A DNA stretch of 64,000 bases from an uncultured Desulfovibrio sp. (lineage in GTDB: Bacteria > Desulfobacterota > Desulfovibrionia > Desulfovibrionales > Desulfovibrionaceae): NCBI GenBank assembly GCA_913063155.1, contig CAJXYU010000001.1, positions 1,054,001 through 1,118,000 on the forward strand, read 5' to 3'. Below are positions 17,500 to 26,548 of the stretch, one piece after another; the first letter of the stretch is position 1, and each line of letters starts with the position of its first letter. The position numbers and the translations under genes were made by a program. The notes under the pieces were generated by a model. It did no database searches and was not told the DNA's origin. It saw only the letters and a list, made by a program, of their open reading frames with translations.

Positions 17500-17527
17500 A
17501 GCGGGCGCCCCTTTCGGAGCGCCCGCT
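17500..17527 (-). terminator. Hairpin after bfr
   Basis: Arms AGCGGGCGC and GCGCCCGCT with a 10-base loop, starting 8 bases beyond the bacterioferritin stop and followed on the minus strand by TTTACTG. A short T-run makes it a modest intrinsic terminator. Confidence 0.6.
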
Positions 17528-17535
17528 GTTTCGAG

Positions 17536-18066
17536 CTATTCCTGATTGGTGATGACGAAGCCCTGCGGGGCCAGCCCCGTGGACGACGGGGTGCCCGCGA
17601 TGCGCGAGAGGTAGGTGTCGCCCAGGTTCTCGATGTGGTCCCGGATGGCGTCGAAGTAATTGTAGTGGGCCTGCTCGTCCTCGATGATCTGCTCGAAGAG
17701 CTTCACGCTGACGCTGTCGCCGTTGTCCCGACAGACCAGCAGGAACTGGTTGTAGGTGTCGATGGTGACGTCTTCCTCCTCGGTGTCGTGGGGGTAGATC
17801 TCGCGGATGTTCTGACCGGTGACGACCGGTTCGGCCTTGGTGACGGTGGGCTCGCCGCCCAGTTCCTTGATGCGCTCGGCAAAGGATTCGGCGTGGCGCA
17901 TCTCGTCGATGGCGATGAGTTTCATTTTGGCGGCCAGTTCGCCGTAGTCCATGTCGTCCAGCGCATAATGGTGGCTCATGTACTGGTGGATGGCCTGCAG
18001 TTCCATGGCCCGGGCCTTGTTCAGCACCTCGACGACCTTGGCTCGTCTTTCTTCCTTTGTTGCCAT
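17536..18066 (-). CDS. bfr: Bacterioferritin
   Basis: A 176-residue haem-containing ferritin that oxidises Fe2+ and stores it as a mineral in a 24-mer. Diiron ligands are visible: Glu22 in RAMELQAIHQY, Glu55 and His58 in IDEMRHAE, Glu131 and His134 in EDEQAHYNYF; Met56 in IDEMRH is the position that binds the inter-subunit haem. The Desulfovibrio protein is known to carry iron-coproporphyrin III instead of haem b, and this sequence could do the same. The start is taken at 18066, where AAGGAG lies 8 bases upstream; a longer frame reading exists but adds 34 residues with no family match. Confidence 0.93.
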   Translation of the reverse strand: MATKEERRAKVVEVLNKARAMELQAIHQYMSHHYALDDMDYGELAAKMKLIAIDEMRHAESFAERIKELGGEPTVTKAEPVVTGQNIREIYPHDTEEEDVTIDTYNQFLLVCRDNGDSVSVKLFEQIIEDEQAHYNYFDAIRDHIENLGDTYLSRIAGTPSSTGLAPQGFVITNQE

Positions 18067-18288
18067 GTTCTCAACTCCTTGTGTGTCGGCCACGACGCGG
18101 CGGCCGTTTCCGGGTTTCAGGTATCGTCTGGGCCTGCCTTGCCTTGGAGCAGGCCTCACCGCTATCATGCCTGTGTTACGGGTTTATGGAGGTTTTAGCG
18201 TATTATTTTTATTATTGATAATTATTTCTAAAAAAAGGATCAAATCGTTCGTGGACAAGCTCGTGGGGCGAGTCTATTCCTCCCGGTC

Positions 18289-18726
18289 ATGCGACCTCCA
18301 AAAGACAGGTTTCGCCACGCCGTTTTCTTCGAATTTTTCGGGTTCGGCGTGCTCACTCCGCTGACTTCGCGGGTTCTGGACAGGAGTCTGGGGCGCATCT
18401 GGGCATCGATCATGGCCGTATCCCTGCTGGCTGTAGTCGCCAACACTACTTTCGATCTGGTCTCCGACCATGTGCTGGGCTGGGCCGGTTGCGCCGTGGA
18501 CATGCGTCCGCCGTGGCTGCATGTGCTGCGCGGGGCTTTTTTCGTGGTCACTCTGCTGGTCATCGATCTGCCTCTTGTGGCCTGGTGGCTGGATCTGCCG
18601 CACTGGCAGGCCTTTTTGACGGATGTGGGATTTGTCCTGTTTTTTTTGGCTTATTCCCATGCTTACGACCGGGTCTATGACTGGGTGTTCCCCATACCGA
18701 CAGCAGAACGAGATACAGAAGGCTAG
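18289..18726 (+). CDS. PACE-family (chlorhexidine-type) efflux protein
   Basis: A 145-residue membrane protein with four predicted spans in two tandem halves. The first half carries RFRHAVFFEFFGFGVLTPL and ANTTFDLVSDHVLG, the second LRGAFFVVTLLVIDLPLVAWW and YSHAYDRVYDWVFP; these correspond to the repeated BTP motifs (RxxHAxxFE and YxxxFDxxF types) of the PACE proton-coupled biocide efflux family. Actual substrates of chromosomal homologues are often polyamines. No convincing Shine-Dalgarno precedes the ATG, and an AT-rich stretch at 18195-18245 may hold its promoter. Confidence 0.75.
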   Translation: MRPPKDRFRHAVFFEFFGFGVLTPLTSRVLDRSLGRIWASIMAVSLLAVVANTTFDLVSDHVLGWAGCAVDMRPPWLHVLRGAFFVVTLLVIDLPLVAWWLDLPHWQAFLTDVGFVLFFLAYSHAYDRVYDWVFPIPTAERDTEG

Positions 18727-18902
18727 CGTTCTGAAAACATCCGGTATGCTTCACCGACATCCATGTCGCGCTCTCTTTTTCTGCTCCGGACAGAGCGTGA
18801 CCTGCCGGGTTACCCTGCTTGTGCCACCGGCCTGATCACTGTATTGTGCCGAGCGATACCGGAGTATCCTTCATGTCAACGCAGAAACCGTGGAGTGTTC
18901 CC

Positions 18903-20042
18903 ATGTCCCAGCGCCTCTGTTTCCTGTTCGTCTTTCTGCTCCTGCCCTCTTTTCCGGTCAGCGGTTTTGCCGACGAGGCCTCTCCGGCCTCTGCGGACGA
19001 AGTTCTGCTCATCGTCTCCACGCCGTTTGAGGGAGAGATGCGTGACTTCGGCCTGCCCACGCTCCAGGCAGTCGAGTTGGCTGTTGAAGATTACAATGCT
19101 GCGGGTGGCGTGCTGGGCAAGCCTGTGCGCTTTCTGCCATTCAACGACGAGTGTCAGCCGGGTAAGGCCGGGGAACTCATGAAGCTGGTGGGCGGCTCAA
19201 ACGCCACGCTCATGGTCGGTCCCATCTGCAACGGTATGGCCCGGGAAGTGCTCCCCATGCTGGGGCGGCAGGGTGTGGTGGTCATCTCCCCTTCGGTCAC
19301 TGATTCGGGCCTGACCAAAACGCGTTCCTTCCCGCTTTTTTTTCGCACCATGTGGCCTGCTGACGCCCAGCCGGAAAAACAGGTGGCCTTTCTGAAAAAG
19401 AAAGGGTTCACGCGTCTGGCCCTGTTGCACGACGCCTCGGAACAGGGCGTCGCCTTTGAAGCCGTGGTCCGCAGGATGATTGAAGGGGACCCGGACCTGA
19501 CCATGGTCTACCAGGGCGACCTTGTGGGCGGGGAAGAGGCTGTCCCGGCCGTGAAGGCCATCCTGGGCGGCAAGGCCGAAGCCGTCATTTACGAAGGCGG
19601 GCGTGGGTTGGGGTGCGTTATGCTGGCCCTGCTGCGCGAGGCCGGGTTCGCCGGGGCGTTCATAAGCGGCGACCAGTTCTGGGACGACGCCCTGCTGGGC
19701 AAGATGGGCGACTTCAGCGAAGAGCTGTATTTCACCGGTCCCATGGAGGTCGGCGGGAATCCGCTCTACCAGGTGGCCCTGGAACGGTTCAGGAGCCGTA
19801 TCCAAGGCGCGGATCTGCCGGGGCCCTATTTCTACTACGCCTATTCCGCCACTCTGGCCCTGCTGAACGCGGTAAACCAGGCGGGGAACACCGACGCGGC
19901 GGCCGTGGCCGAGATGCTCCGTAGTCGCACCGTGGACACGCCGCTCGGCCCCATCTCCTTTGACGAGGCGGGCGACGTGGTCGGTGCGGGCATGGTCGTC
20001 TACCAGTACAAAAACGGTGAAATCAGGGAAGTGTCCCGTTAA
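18903..20042 (+). CDS. Periplasmic ligand-binding protein (LivK/Peripla_BP_6 type)
   Basis: A 379-residue exported type I periplasmic binding protein. The signal peptide is MSQRLCFLFVFLLLPSFPVS with cleavage near GFA/DE. The mature part opens with a DFGLPTLQAVELAVEDYNAA block and includes GPICNGMAREVLPML and VVVISPSVTDSGLT, typical of branched-chain amino acid or amide binding proteins. ATG 18903 with GGAG upstream directly begins the signal sequence; ATG 18873, also with GGAG, would add ten residues and is the alternative. No permease or ATPase genes are adjacent, so it is an orphan binding protein, perhaps serving a distant transporter or a sensor. Confidence 0.85.
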   Translation: MSQRLCFLFVFLLLPSFPVSGFADEASPASADEVLLIVSTPFEGEMRDFGLPTLQAVELAVEDYNAAGGVLGKPVRFLPFNDECQPGKAGELMKLVGGSNATLMVGPICNGMAREVLPMLGRQGVVVISPSVTDSGLTKTRSFPLFFRTMWPADAQPEKQVAFLKKKGFTRLALLHDASEQGVAFEAVVRRMIEGDPDLTMVYQGDLVGGEEAVPAVKAILGGKAEAVIYEGGRGLGCVMLALLREAGFAGAFISGDQFWDDALLGKMGDFSEELYFTGPMEVGGNPLYQVALERFRSRIQGADLPGPYFYYAYSATLALLNAVNQAGNTDAAAVAEMLRSRTVDTPLGPISFDEAGDVVGAGMVVYQYKNGEIREVSR

Positions 20043-20237
20043 GACTTCTCTTTTCAGGTCATTAAGGACTGTCTTGAATGCCCTTTGGCGACGTCCCGGG
20101 GGGCATGACATTGTCAGCCTTCAAGGGGTGGCCCGAAAGAAGGTTTTTGTTGCTCTTGCCTTGTCCGGGTGTGTACCATCCTTCTTCCTTGTATCAGACT
20201 ATCGGTGGCTGCCTGGCCACGCAAAAGGAGAGAACAC

Positions 20238-21758
20238 ATGATCCGGAAACACATGCACGCCTTGCTCGTAATTCTGCTCTTTGTCGCTGTGACGGGGTGC
20301 ACGGCAGCCAAGATCAAAGGTACAAGCGCATATTTCGACGCGGTCAAGGACGACCCGGTGCGGTTGCGCATCTTCCTGACCGACATGCCCAAGGGCGGGG
20401 ACATCCACAACCATCTCTCGGGCATGATTTATGCCGAGGATTTCCTGAAGATGGCGGCCGCCAAGGGCATGTGCCTGGACACGGCCAACGGCTATACGGT
20501 TTCCGACGGCCCGTGCAAGGAGGGCCGGGTGACGGCGGAAAAGGCCCTGCGCGACACGGCCTTGTGGAACGGAACCATCAACGCATGGTCCACCCGCGAG
20601 GACCGGCGCGACTCCTTCATGTGGGGGCATGACCAGTTTTTCGCCACCTTCTTCCGCTTCGGCGCAGCAGGCTGGGACAAAGGCTACATGCTGGCCGAGG
20701 CCGCCAAGCAGGCCAATCGTGAGAATGTGCAGTATCTGGAGCTCATGCTCAGCATTTTCCCCAATGACCTTTGGTCGCTTTCCGGTGCGGCCGCACAGGC
20801 TGTGGCCGACGGCGACTTGGCCGTGGCCTATGCCGACCTGGAAAAAGCCGGATTGTTCGACGCTGCGCACATGGATGAAGGCCGTACCTTGCTCGCCGAT
20901 GCGGAACTGCGCCGTGACCAATTGCTTGGGAGCGGACCGGGCAGCGAGGTGCGCATGCGTTTCGTGAACCACGCCATCCGCACCCTGCCGCCCCACGTGG
21001 TCTTCGCCATGCTATCCTATTCCTTTGCCCTGGCCGCCGAGGAGCCTCGCATGGTGGGCGTGAACCTGGTGGCCCCGGAGGACGATCCCGTGTCCATGCA
21101 GGACTACAAGCTGCATATGGACATGCTCGATTTCCTGTATCGGCTTTATCGCAGTGATCCGGCCAAGCAGGCCCTGGCGGAGAACGTGAACATCTCCCTG
21201 CACGCGGGAGAGCTGACCATGGGCATGGTCAAGCCCGAAGGGCTTACGGACCACATCCGGCTGGCCATTGAAAAGGGACATGCCCAGCGCATCGGCCACG
21301 GCATCGACATCTCCTACGAGAAAGACCCCTACGGCCTGCTCAGGACCATGCGCGAAAAGGGCATCGCCATTGAGATCCAGCTCACCAGCAACGACGTGAT
21401 CCTGCGTGTGTCCGGAAACCGTCATCCTTTGAAACTCTATATGAGCGAAGGCGTTCCCTTTGCCCTGGGGTCGGACGACATGGGTGTGGCCCGCACGGAC
21501 ATGACCACCGAATACCTGCGCGCCGTGCTGGACCAGGGGCTGGGCTACGACGATCTCAAAGCGTCTGCCCGCAACTCGCTGGAATATTCCTTCATGCCCG
21601 GCGACTCCCTGTGGGCGGACTACGGAGCCAAGACCGTGATTCCCCAGTGCGACGCGGGCGAGACCGAAGAATGCACGGCCTTTTTGAATGTCAACGAAAA
21701 GGCCGCGGTGCAGTGGAAACTGGAACAGGAGTTCAAGGTTTTCGAACGTCGCTGGTAG
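20238..21758 (+). CDS. Lipoprotein of the adenosine deaminase family
   Basis: A 506-residue amidohydrolase carrying a lipoprotein signal (lipobox AVTGC, lipidated Cys21). Metal and catalytic motifs of adenosine/AMP deaminases are present: GDIHNHLSG (His57, His59), SLHAGE, RIGHGIDI and LGSDDMGVART with the Asp pair. It would therefore deaminate adenosine-like compounds in the periplasm or at the outer membrane, unlike the cytosolic bacterial Add. It is about 150 residues longer than Add, with the extra part mostly between residues 70 and 200. AAGGAG precedes the ATG. It lies between two binding-protein genes, suggesting a nutrient scavenging context. Confidence 0.85.
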   Translation: MIRKHMHALLVILLFVAVTGCTAAKIKGTSAYFDAVKDDPVRLRIFLTDMPKGGDIHNHLSGMIYAEDFLKMAAAKGMCLDTANGYTVSDGPCKEGRVTAEKALRDTALWNGTINAWSTREDRRDSFMWGHDQFFATFFRFGAAGWDKGYMLAEAAKQANRENVQYLELMLSIFPNDLWSLSGAAAQAVADGDLAVAYADLEKAGLFDAAHMDEGRTLLADAELRRDQLLGSGPGSEVRMRFVNHAIRTLPPHVVFAMLSYSFALAAEEPRMVGVNLVAPEDDPVSMQDYKLHMDMLDFLYRLYRSDPAKQALAENVNISLHAGELTMGMVKPEGLTDHIRLAIEKGHAQRIGHGIDISYEKDPYGLLRTMREKGIAIEIQLTSNDVILRVSGNRHPLKLYMSEGVPFALGSDDMGVARTDMTTEYLRAVLDQGLGYDDLKASARNSLEYSFMPGDSLWADYGAKTVIPQCDAGETEECTAFLNVNEKAAVQWKLEQEFKVFERRW

Positions 21759-21820
21759 GCCAGGCTGTATCGCGTGGCGGATAATTGACCGAAAATCGTG
21801 GGGGAGGGTACAGTGGCTTC

Positions 21821-22573
21821 ATGCCCTGTTCTTTCCCCCATTTGTTTATTGCCGTCGCAGCCTGGTTTCTGCTTGGCGCCGTGCCCTGCTGCGCCTTTGC
21901 CGAAGAGGCCTTCACCATTGTTTTCGAGGACTATCCCCCCTACGAATACATGGAGGACGACGAGGCCAAGGGCATCAACATCGCGATCATCCGCGAGGCT
22001 TTTCGGCGCATGAAGGTCAAGCCGGTGTTCCGGACCATGCCTTGGAAACGGGGGCTCTACGAACTCAAAGCCGGAAATATCGCGGCCCTGGCCTCGGGGT
22101 TCAAGACCCCGGCTCGGGAAGCCTTCGCCATCTTTCCCCGGCATTACCTGAGCCTGGAGGTCAACGCCATCTTCGTTCACAAGGACAGCCCGTTGCGTGT
22201 TTATGCCCTGGAGGACCTGCGCGGCAAAATTGTGGGCGTTGTGCGCGAATATACGTATGGGCCGGAGTTCGACGCGGCCAAACGGGTCATGAAACTGGAC
22301 CCGGTGAACAGCAATCCCCTGCTGGTGGGCAAGCTCCTTGAACGCCGCGTGGACGCCATTGCCGGGAATCTGCGCGTTATCGAGGCCCTGGCCGCGCGGG
22401 TCGAGGCCCGGGACAGCATCAAGCCCGTGTTCCTGCTTTCCAGCGAACCGCTCTATCTTTTCTTTTCCAAAGTTCTCGGCAAGGGCATGGGCGACTTGGC
22501 GCGCTTGTTCGATGCGGCCATGGACTCCATGGAAGCGGACGGCGCCCTCGCCCGTTTGCGCAACGCCAATTGA
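21821..22573 (+). CDS. Periplasmic solute-binding protein family 3
   Basis: A 250-residue exported protein. Signal peptide covers about residues 1-28 with cleavage after CCAFA. The mature protein opens FTIVFEDYPPYEYMEDD, the classic family 3 lobe-one start, followed by GINIAIIREAF and MPWKRGLYELKAGNIAAL, the latter typical of an orphan Desulfovibrio-rich subgroup rather than of ABC amino acid transport. ATG 21821 is chosen because GGGAGGG lies upstream and the signal peptide starts there; a TTG 12 codons earlier is less likely. No transporter genes are adjacent. Confidence 0.82.
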   Translation: MPCSFPHLFIAVAAWFLLGAVPCCAFAEEAFTIVFEDYPPYEYMEDDEAKGINIAIIREAFRRMKVKPVFRTMPWKRGLYELKAGNIAALASGFKTPAREAFAIFPRHYLSLEVNAIFVHKDSPLRVYALEDLRGKIVGVVREYTYGPEFDAAKRVMKLDPVNSNPLLVGKLLERRVDAIAGNLRVIEALAARVEARDSIKPVFLLSSEPLYLFFSKVLGKGMGDLARLFDAAMDSMEADGALARLRNAN

Positions 22574-22674
22574 CCACCATTTCGGTCCGGTATTCTGCAA
22601 GGAAAGGTAAATCAACCTTGACGAAGTGCGTTTGACGCCTATTTTATACGGGCTACGCACATCGGAGGACGACA

Positions 22675-23526
22675 ATGACAAGCCAGATAAAAACCGTATT
22701 TTTCCTGGCCCTGCTCACCGGGCTGCTCATGCTTCTGGGCGGCCTTATGGGCGGACGGGCCGGACTGATCATCGCCTTTGTTTTCGCCATGGCCATGAAC
22801 GTGGGCAGCTACTGGTTCTCGGACAAGGTGGTGCTTTCCATGTACAAGGCCCGTGAACTTTCCCGCGGGGACGCGCCCCTCATTCATCAGGTGGTGGAGG
22901 AACTGGCCGCCAACGCGGGCGTGCCCAAGCCGCGTATCGTTCTGATACCCCAGCCCCAGCCCAATGCGTTCGCCACGGGCCGCAACCCGGGAAACGCCGT
23001 TGTGGCGGTCACCGAAGGCCTTGTGCGCGTGCTCAATCCGGACGAGCTTCGGGGTGTGCTGGCCCACGAGATCGGCCACGTCGCCAACCGCGACATCCTC
23101 ATCCAGACCATTGCCGCCGTTCTGGGCGGAGCCATCGTGTTCATCGCCAACATTCTCCAGTTCTCGGCCATCTTCGGCATGGGCGGGGATGACGAGGAGG
23201 GAGGAAGTCCGCTGGCAGCCCTGGCCATGGCCATCCTGGCCCCCATCGCGGCCACCCTGATCCAGATGGCCCTGTCCCGTTCCCGTGAATACCTGGCCGA
23301 CGAAACCGGGGCGCGCATTTCCGGCGAACCCCTGTCCCTGGCCTCGGCCCTGGCCAAGCTGGACACGGCCTCGCGCCATACTCCGCTCCGCGGTTCCCCA
23401 GCCACGGAGAACATGTTCATCATTTCCCCGTTCAGCGGGCAGCGTGCCGCCAACCTTTTCAGCACGCACCCGCCCATTCAGGAGCGTATTCACCGGTTGC
23501 AGCGCATGGCGAGGAGGCCTTACTGA
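22675..23526 (+). CDS. htpX: HtpX membrane zinc protease
   Basis: A 283-residue M48 endopeptidase of the inner membrane that degrades misfolded membrane proteins. Two N-terminal spans at about 7-25 and 28-47, the zinc site HEIGH at 131-135 with the third ligand in REYLADE, and two further hydrophobic segments between. Length is standard. The TGA stop overlaps the ATG of the following protease gene by one base (TGATG), so both are made together as an envelope quality-control pair. GGAGGACGACA precedes the start. Confidence 0.95.
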   Translation: MTSQIKTVFFLALLTGLLMLLGGLMGGRAGLIIAFVFAMAMNVGSYWFSDKVVLSMYKARELSRGDAPLIHQVVEELAANAGVPKPRIVLIPQPQPNAFATGRNPGNAVVAVTEGLVRVLNPDELRGVLAHEIGHVANRDILIQTIAAVLGGAIVFIANILQFSAIFGMGGDDEEGGSPLAALAMAILAPIAATLIQMALSRSREYLADETGARISGEPLSLASALAKLDTASRHTPLRGSPATENMFIISPFSGQRAANLFSTHPPIQERIHRLQRMARRPY

Positions 23527-24857
23527 TGCGTCGTTCGACAGGGCTTCTGGCCCTCATGTTGATTGTCTGCCTTGTGGCTCCGGCTTCGGCCTATGTGGAC
23601 GAACTGCGCAGAACGCCGGTGGTCAAGGCCGTGGAGAGCGTCAGCCCCTCGGTGGTCAGCATCACGGCTATTTCCAGGAAGCAGGGCCGGAGCGTTTTTC
23701 CAAACGACCCCATCGGCCGCCTTTTTCAGGAGCGTTTTTTCGGCCGTCTTCCGCAGCGCTCCGCCAGCAGCCTCGGATCGGGGGTGATCATTGACGGCAG
23801 GGCCGGGCTGGTGCTCACCAACGCCCACGTCATTTCCGGGGCCGAGACCATCACCGTACGCCTCACCGACGGCCGGGACTTCAAGGCCGAAATGATCGGG
23901 TCCGACCCGGACTTCGATCTGGCCGTGCTGCGCATCAAGGACGCCAAGAACCTGCCAGGCGTGAAGATGGGAGATTCCGACGACATCCTCATCGGCGAGA
24001 CCGTCATCGCCATCGGCAACCCCTACGGCTTCAGCCATACCGTGACCACAGGCGTCATCTCGGCCCTGAACCGGACCATCAGTACGGACCGGGGCCGTTC
24101 CGGCAACTTCATCCAGACCGACGCGGCCATCAATCCGGGCAACTCGGGCGGTCCGCTTCTGAACATCAACGGTGAACTCATCGGCATCAATACCGCCATC
24201 CATGCCAAGGGCGAGGGCATCGGTTTCGCCATTCCCATCAACAAGGCCAAGGCCGTGGTGGCCGAGCTTATCAGCACCGGCCACGTGGCGCCCATCTGGC
24301 TGGGCCTCTTCGGGCAGAGCATCGACCAGGATATGGCCCTGTATTTCAACCTTAAGAGTGTGAACGGTATGATCGTCACCGACACCTTCCCGGATACTCC
24401 GGCCCAGGCCGCAGGCATCAAGGCCGGGGACGTGCTGGTGGGGATGAACGGCCGGTCCCTGCGCGACGTGGACGAGTATCTGACGCGTCTGCGCGGGCAC
24501 ACCCGGGGCGAGTATCTCATGCTGAACCTGCTGCGCGACGGCAAGCGTGTGGACATCAGGATCAAGCCGGCGGTCATGTCCCGGAAGACCGCAACCGCGC
24601 TGGTGGCCAAGGTCTGGGGGCTGCGCCTCAAGGACAACCCGAGGGGCGTGGGCGCGGTCATCACCCAGGTGGGCAAGGGCAGCCCCGCCGAAAAGGCCCA
24701 TCTGCAGCCCGGCGATTTGGTGCACCAGATCGGGAACCGCAGTCTGCGCACGGCGGACGGCTTGCTTGCCGGATACCTGAACAGCCGCATGGCCAGTACG
24801 GTCGTACTCAAGGTGCAGCGCGGTCGAGGCCTGTATTGGGTTAAATTGCGGCGCTAG
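23526..24857 (+). CDS. degP: Do/DegP-type periplasmic serine protease
   Basis: A 443-residue HtrA family protease. Signal peptide 1-22 (cleavage near ASA/YV), catalytic triad His101 in LTNAHV, Asp131 in FDLAVL and Ser207 in GNSGGP, followed by a first PDZ domain (about 255-345) and a second, shorter one (about 350-443). It lacks the long Gln-rich LA loop of Escherichia coli DegP; the loop here, around residues 50-80, is short and basic. It refolds or degrades damaged envelope proteins. It is translationally coupled to htpX. Confidence 0.93.
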   Translation: MRRSTGLLALMLIVCLVAPASAYVDELRRTPVVKAVESVSPSVVSITAISRKQGRSVFPNDPIGRLFQERFFGRLPQRSASSLGSGVIIDGRAGLVLTNAHVISGAETITVRLTDGRDFKAEMIGSDPDFDLAVLRIKDAKNLPGVKMGDSDDILIGETVIAIGNPYGFSHTVTTGVISALNRTISTDRGRSGNFIQTDAAINPGNSGGPLLNINGELIGINTAIHAKGEGIGFAIPINKAKAVVAELISTGHVAPIWLGLFGQSIDQDMALYFNLKSVNGMIVTDTFPDTPAQAAGIKAGDVLVGMNGRSLRDVDEYLTRLRGHTRGEYLMLNLLRDGKRVDIRIKPAVMSRKTATALVAKVWGLRLKDNPRGVGAVITQVGKGSPAEKAHLQPGDLVHQIGNRSLRTADGLLAGYLNSRMASTVVLKVQRGRGLYWVKLRR

Positions 24858-24975
24858 CCAGCGCCTTTCTTCGGGCCGCAAACCTTTTTGGGTGGTCAGG
24901 AGAATTTTCGTTTGTGATATTTTGCATAATTGTCACGTTTCGCAGGGGTGGCCCTTGAAAAACAAGATATGTCAT

Positions 24976-25014
24976 ACTCCCCGCAGAGGCTTGGCCTCTG
25001 CGGGGAGTCTTTTG
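24976..25014 (+). terminator. Strong hairpin downstream of degP
   Basis: Perfect 15-bp arms ACTCCCCGCAGAGGC and GCCTCTGCGGGGAGT with a TTG loop, followed by CTTTTG. It is 118 bases after degP and 123 bases before hisI, so it can terminate htpX-degP and isolate the his genes. Confidence 0.8.
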
Positions 25015-25136
25015 TCGCCGGTCGGAGTCGGGAGCCTTTCCATTTCGGCTATTGCCTATCCAGAGACAAAGCGGTATGCAATCTGTCCCGACCCACCGCC
25101 TTGGGTTGGGAAAATACAATATTGTCAGGAGAAACA

Positions 25137-25508
25137 ATGAGACCAGATTTTGAGAAATGCGACGGCCTGGTGCCCGCCATCGCTCAGGATGCCGAAACCG
25201 GCGAAGTCCTGATGATGGCCTACATGAATGAAGAAGCATGGGACAAGACCCTGGAAACGGGCGAGGTCCATTACTTCAGTCGCTCCCGACATTCTCTCTG
25301 GCATAAAGGCGGAACTTCTGGTCATGTGCAGAAAGTGAAGGCCATCAGGCTGGACTGCGATTCGGACACCATCCTGGTGCGTATTGAACAGATCGGCGGC
25401 GCGGCCTGCCACAAGGGCTACCGCAGCTGCTTTTATCGAGAACTCAAGGACGGCGAGGTCGTTGAATGCTCGCCCATCGTCTTCGATCCCAAGGAGGTAT
25501 ATAAGTAA
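25137..25508 (+). CDS. hisI: Phosphoribosyl-AMP cyclohydrolase HisI
   Basis: A 123-residue monofunctional enzyme for the third step of histidine synthesis (opening of the purine ring of PR-AMP). Metal motifs are visible: the Asp cluster LDCDSD and the cysteines in [13 protein letters not shown]. HisE is not fused. CAGGAG lies 5 bases before the ATG. The stop overlaps the hisG start (TAATG), so the two are translationally coupled; the rest of the his pathway is elsewhere. Confidence 0.94.
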   Translation: MRPDFEKCDGLVPAIAQDAETGEVLMMAYMNEEAWDKTLETGEVHYFSRSRHSLWHKGGTSGHVQKVKAIRLDCDSDTILVRIEQIGGAACHKGYRSCFYRELKDGEVVECSPIVFDPKEVYK

Positions 25509-26386
25509 TGGCCGGAGAACTCATCAGACTCGGAGTGCCCAAAGGTTCCCTGCAGGACGCGACCATCAAGCTCTTTGCCAAGGCCGGTTGGAACATCCGG
25601 CTGCACCACCGCAACTACTTCCCGGATATCGACGACCCCGAGATCAAGTGCTCCCTGTCCCGTGCCCAGGAAATGGCCATGTACGTGGAGCGCGGCACCT
25701 TCGACGTGGGCCTGACCGGTAAGGACTGGGTCATGGAAAATGACTCCGACGTGGTGGTCGTGGACGACCTGATCTATTCCAAGGTCTCCAACCGTCCGGC
25801 CCGCTGGGTGCTCTGCGTGGCGGGCAATTCGCCCTTCAAGCGCCCCGAAGACCTGGAAGGCAAGAAGATAGCCACCGAACTGGTGGGCTTCACCGAAAAG
25901 TACTTCAAGTCCATCGGCGTGAACGTGGACGTGTCTTTTTCCTGGGGCACCACCGAGGCCAAGGTCGTCGAAGGCCTGTGCGACGCCATCGTGGAAATCA
26001 CCGAGACCGGCACCACCATCAAGGCCAACGGCCTGCGCATCATTGCCGAGCTCATGCAGACCAACACCCAGCTTATCGCCAACAAGGAAGCCTGGGCCGA
26101 TCCCGCCAAGCGTAAGAAGATCGAAGAGATGAACCTGCTGCTGCAGGGCGCGTTGCGGGCCGAAAAGCTCGTGGGCTTGAAGATGAACATGCCCAAGGCC
26201 AAGATGGAAGAGGCGCAGGACGTCATGCCCGCGCAGACCTCCCCCACCGTGGCCGAGCTCAAGGACCCGAACTGGGTGTCCGTGGAAATCGTGGTCGAGG
26301 AATCCATCGTCCGCGACATCATTCCGCAGCTTCGCGGCCTTGGAGCCGAAGCCATTATCGAGTATCCACTGAACAAAGTTATTTAA
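25508..26386 (+). CDS. hisG: ATP phosphoribosyltransferase, long form HisG
   Basis: A 292-residue HisG that commits ATP and PRPP to histidine synthesis. It has the N-terminal catalytic domains (LGVPKGSLQDATIKLF; ARWVLCVAGNS; VEITETGTTIKANGL, the PRPP loop) plus the extra C-terminal ACT-like regulatory domain (about 215-292) that identifies the long form, which works without HisZ and is inhibited by histidine. It overlaps hisI by one base. A hairpin at 26397-26422 and a strong terminator at 26453 follow. Confidence 0.94.
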   Translation: MAGELIRLGVPKGSLQDATIKLFAKAGWNIRLHHRNYFPDIDDPEIKCSLSRAQEMAMYVERGTFDVGLTGKDWVMENDSDVVVVDDLIYSKVSNRPARWVLCVAGNSPFKRPEDLEGKKIATELVGFTEKYFKSIGVNVDVSFSWGTTEAKVVEGLCDAIVEITETGTTIKANGLRIIAELMQTNTQLIANKEAWADPAKRKKIEEMNLLLQGALRAEKLVGLKMNMPKAKMEEAQDVMPAQTSPTVAELKDPNWVSVEIVVEESIVRDIIPQLRGLGAEAIIEYPLNKVI

Positions 26387-26452
26387 GAAGGCTGGAGGAA
26401 ACCTTTCGAGTGGAAGGTTTCCCCCAGAGCCCCTTTCAAAGTTTTTATGAAA

Positions 26453-26491
26453 CCCGGCCGGAGGATGTAATCCTCCGGCCGGGTTGTTTTT
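26453..26491 (+). terminator. Intrinsic terminator after hisG
   Basis: Arms CCCGGCCGGAGGA and TCCTCCGGCCGGG (13 bp perfect) with loop TGTAA, then TTGTTTTT. It lies between the convergent hisG and phosphofructokinase genes. A weaker hairpin (GGAAACCTT/AAGGTTTCC) precedes it at 26397-26422. Confidence 0.9.
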
Positions 26492-26548
26492 GGGAAGATC
26501 ATTGTGGTCTGATCTCAAAAAGTTTCGGAAATGGGGCTTTCCCCGGTT

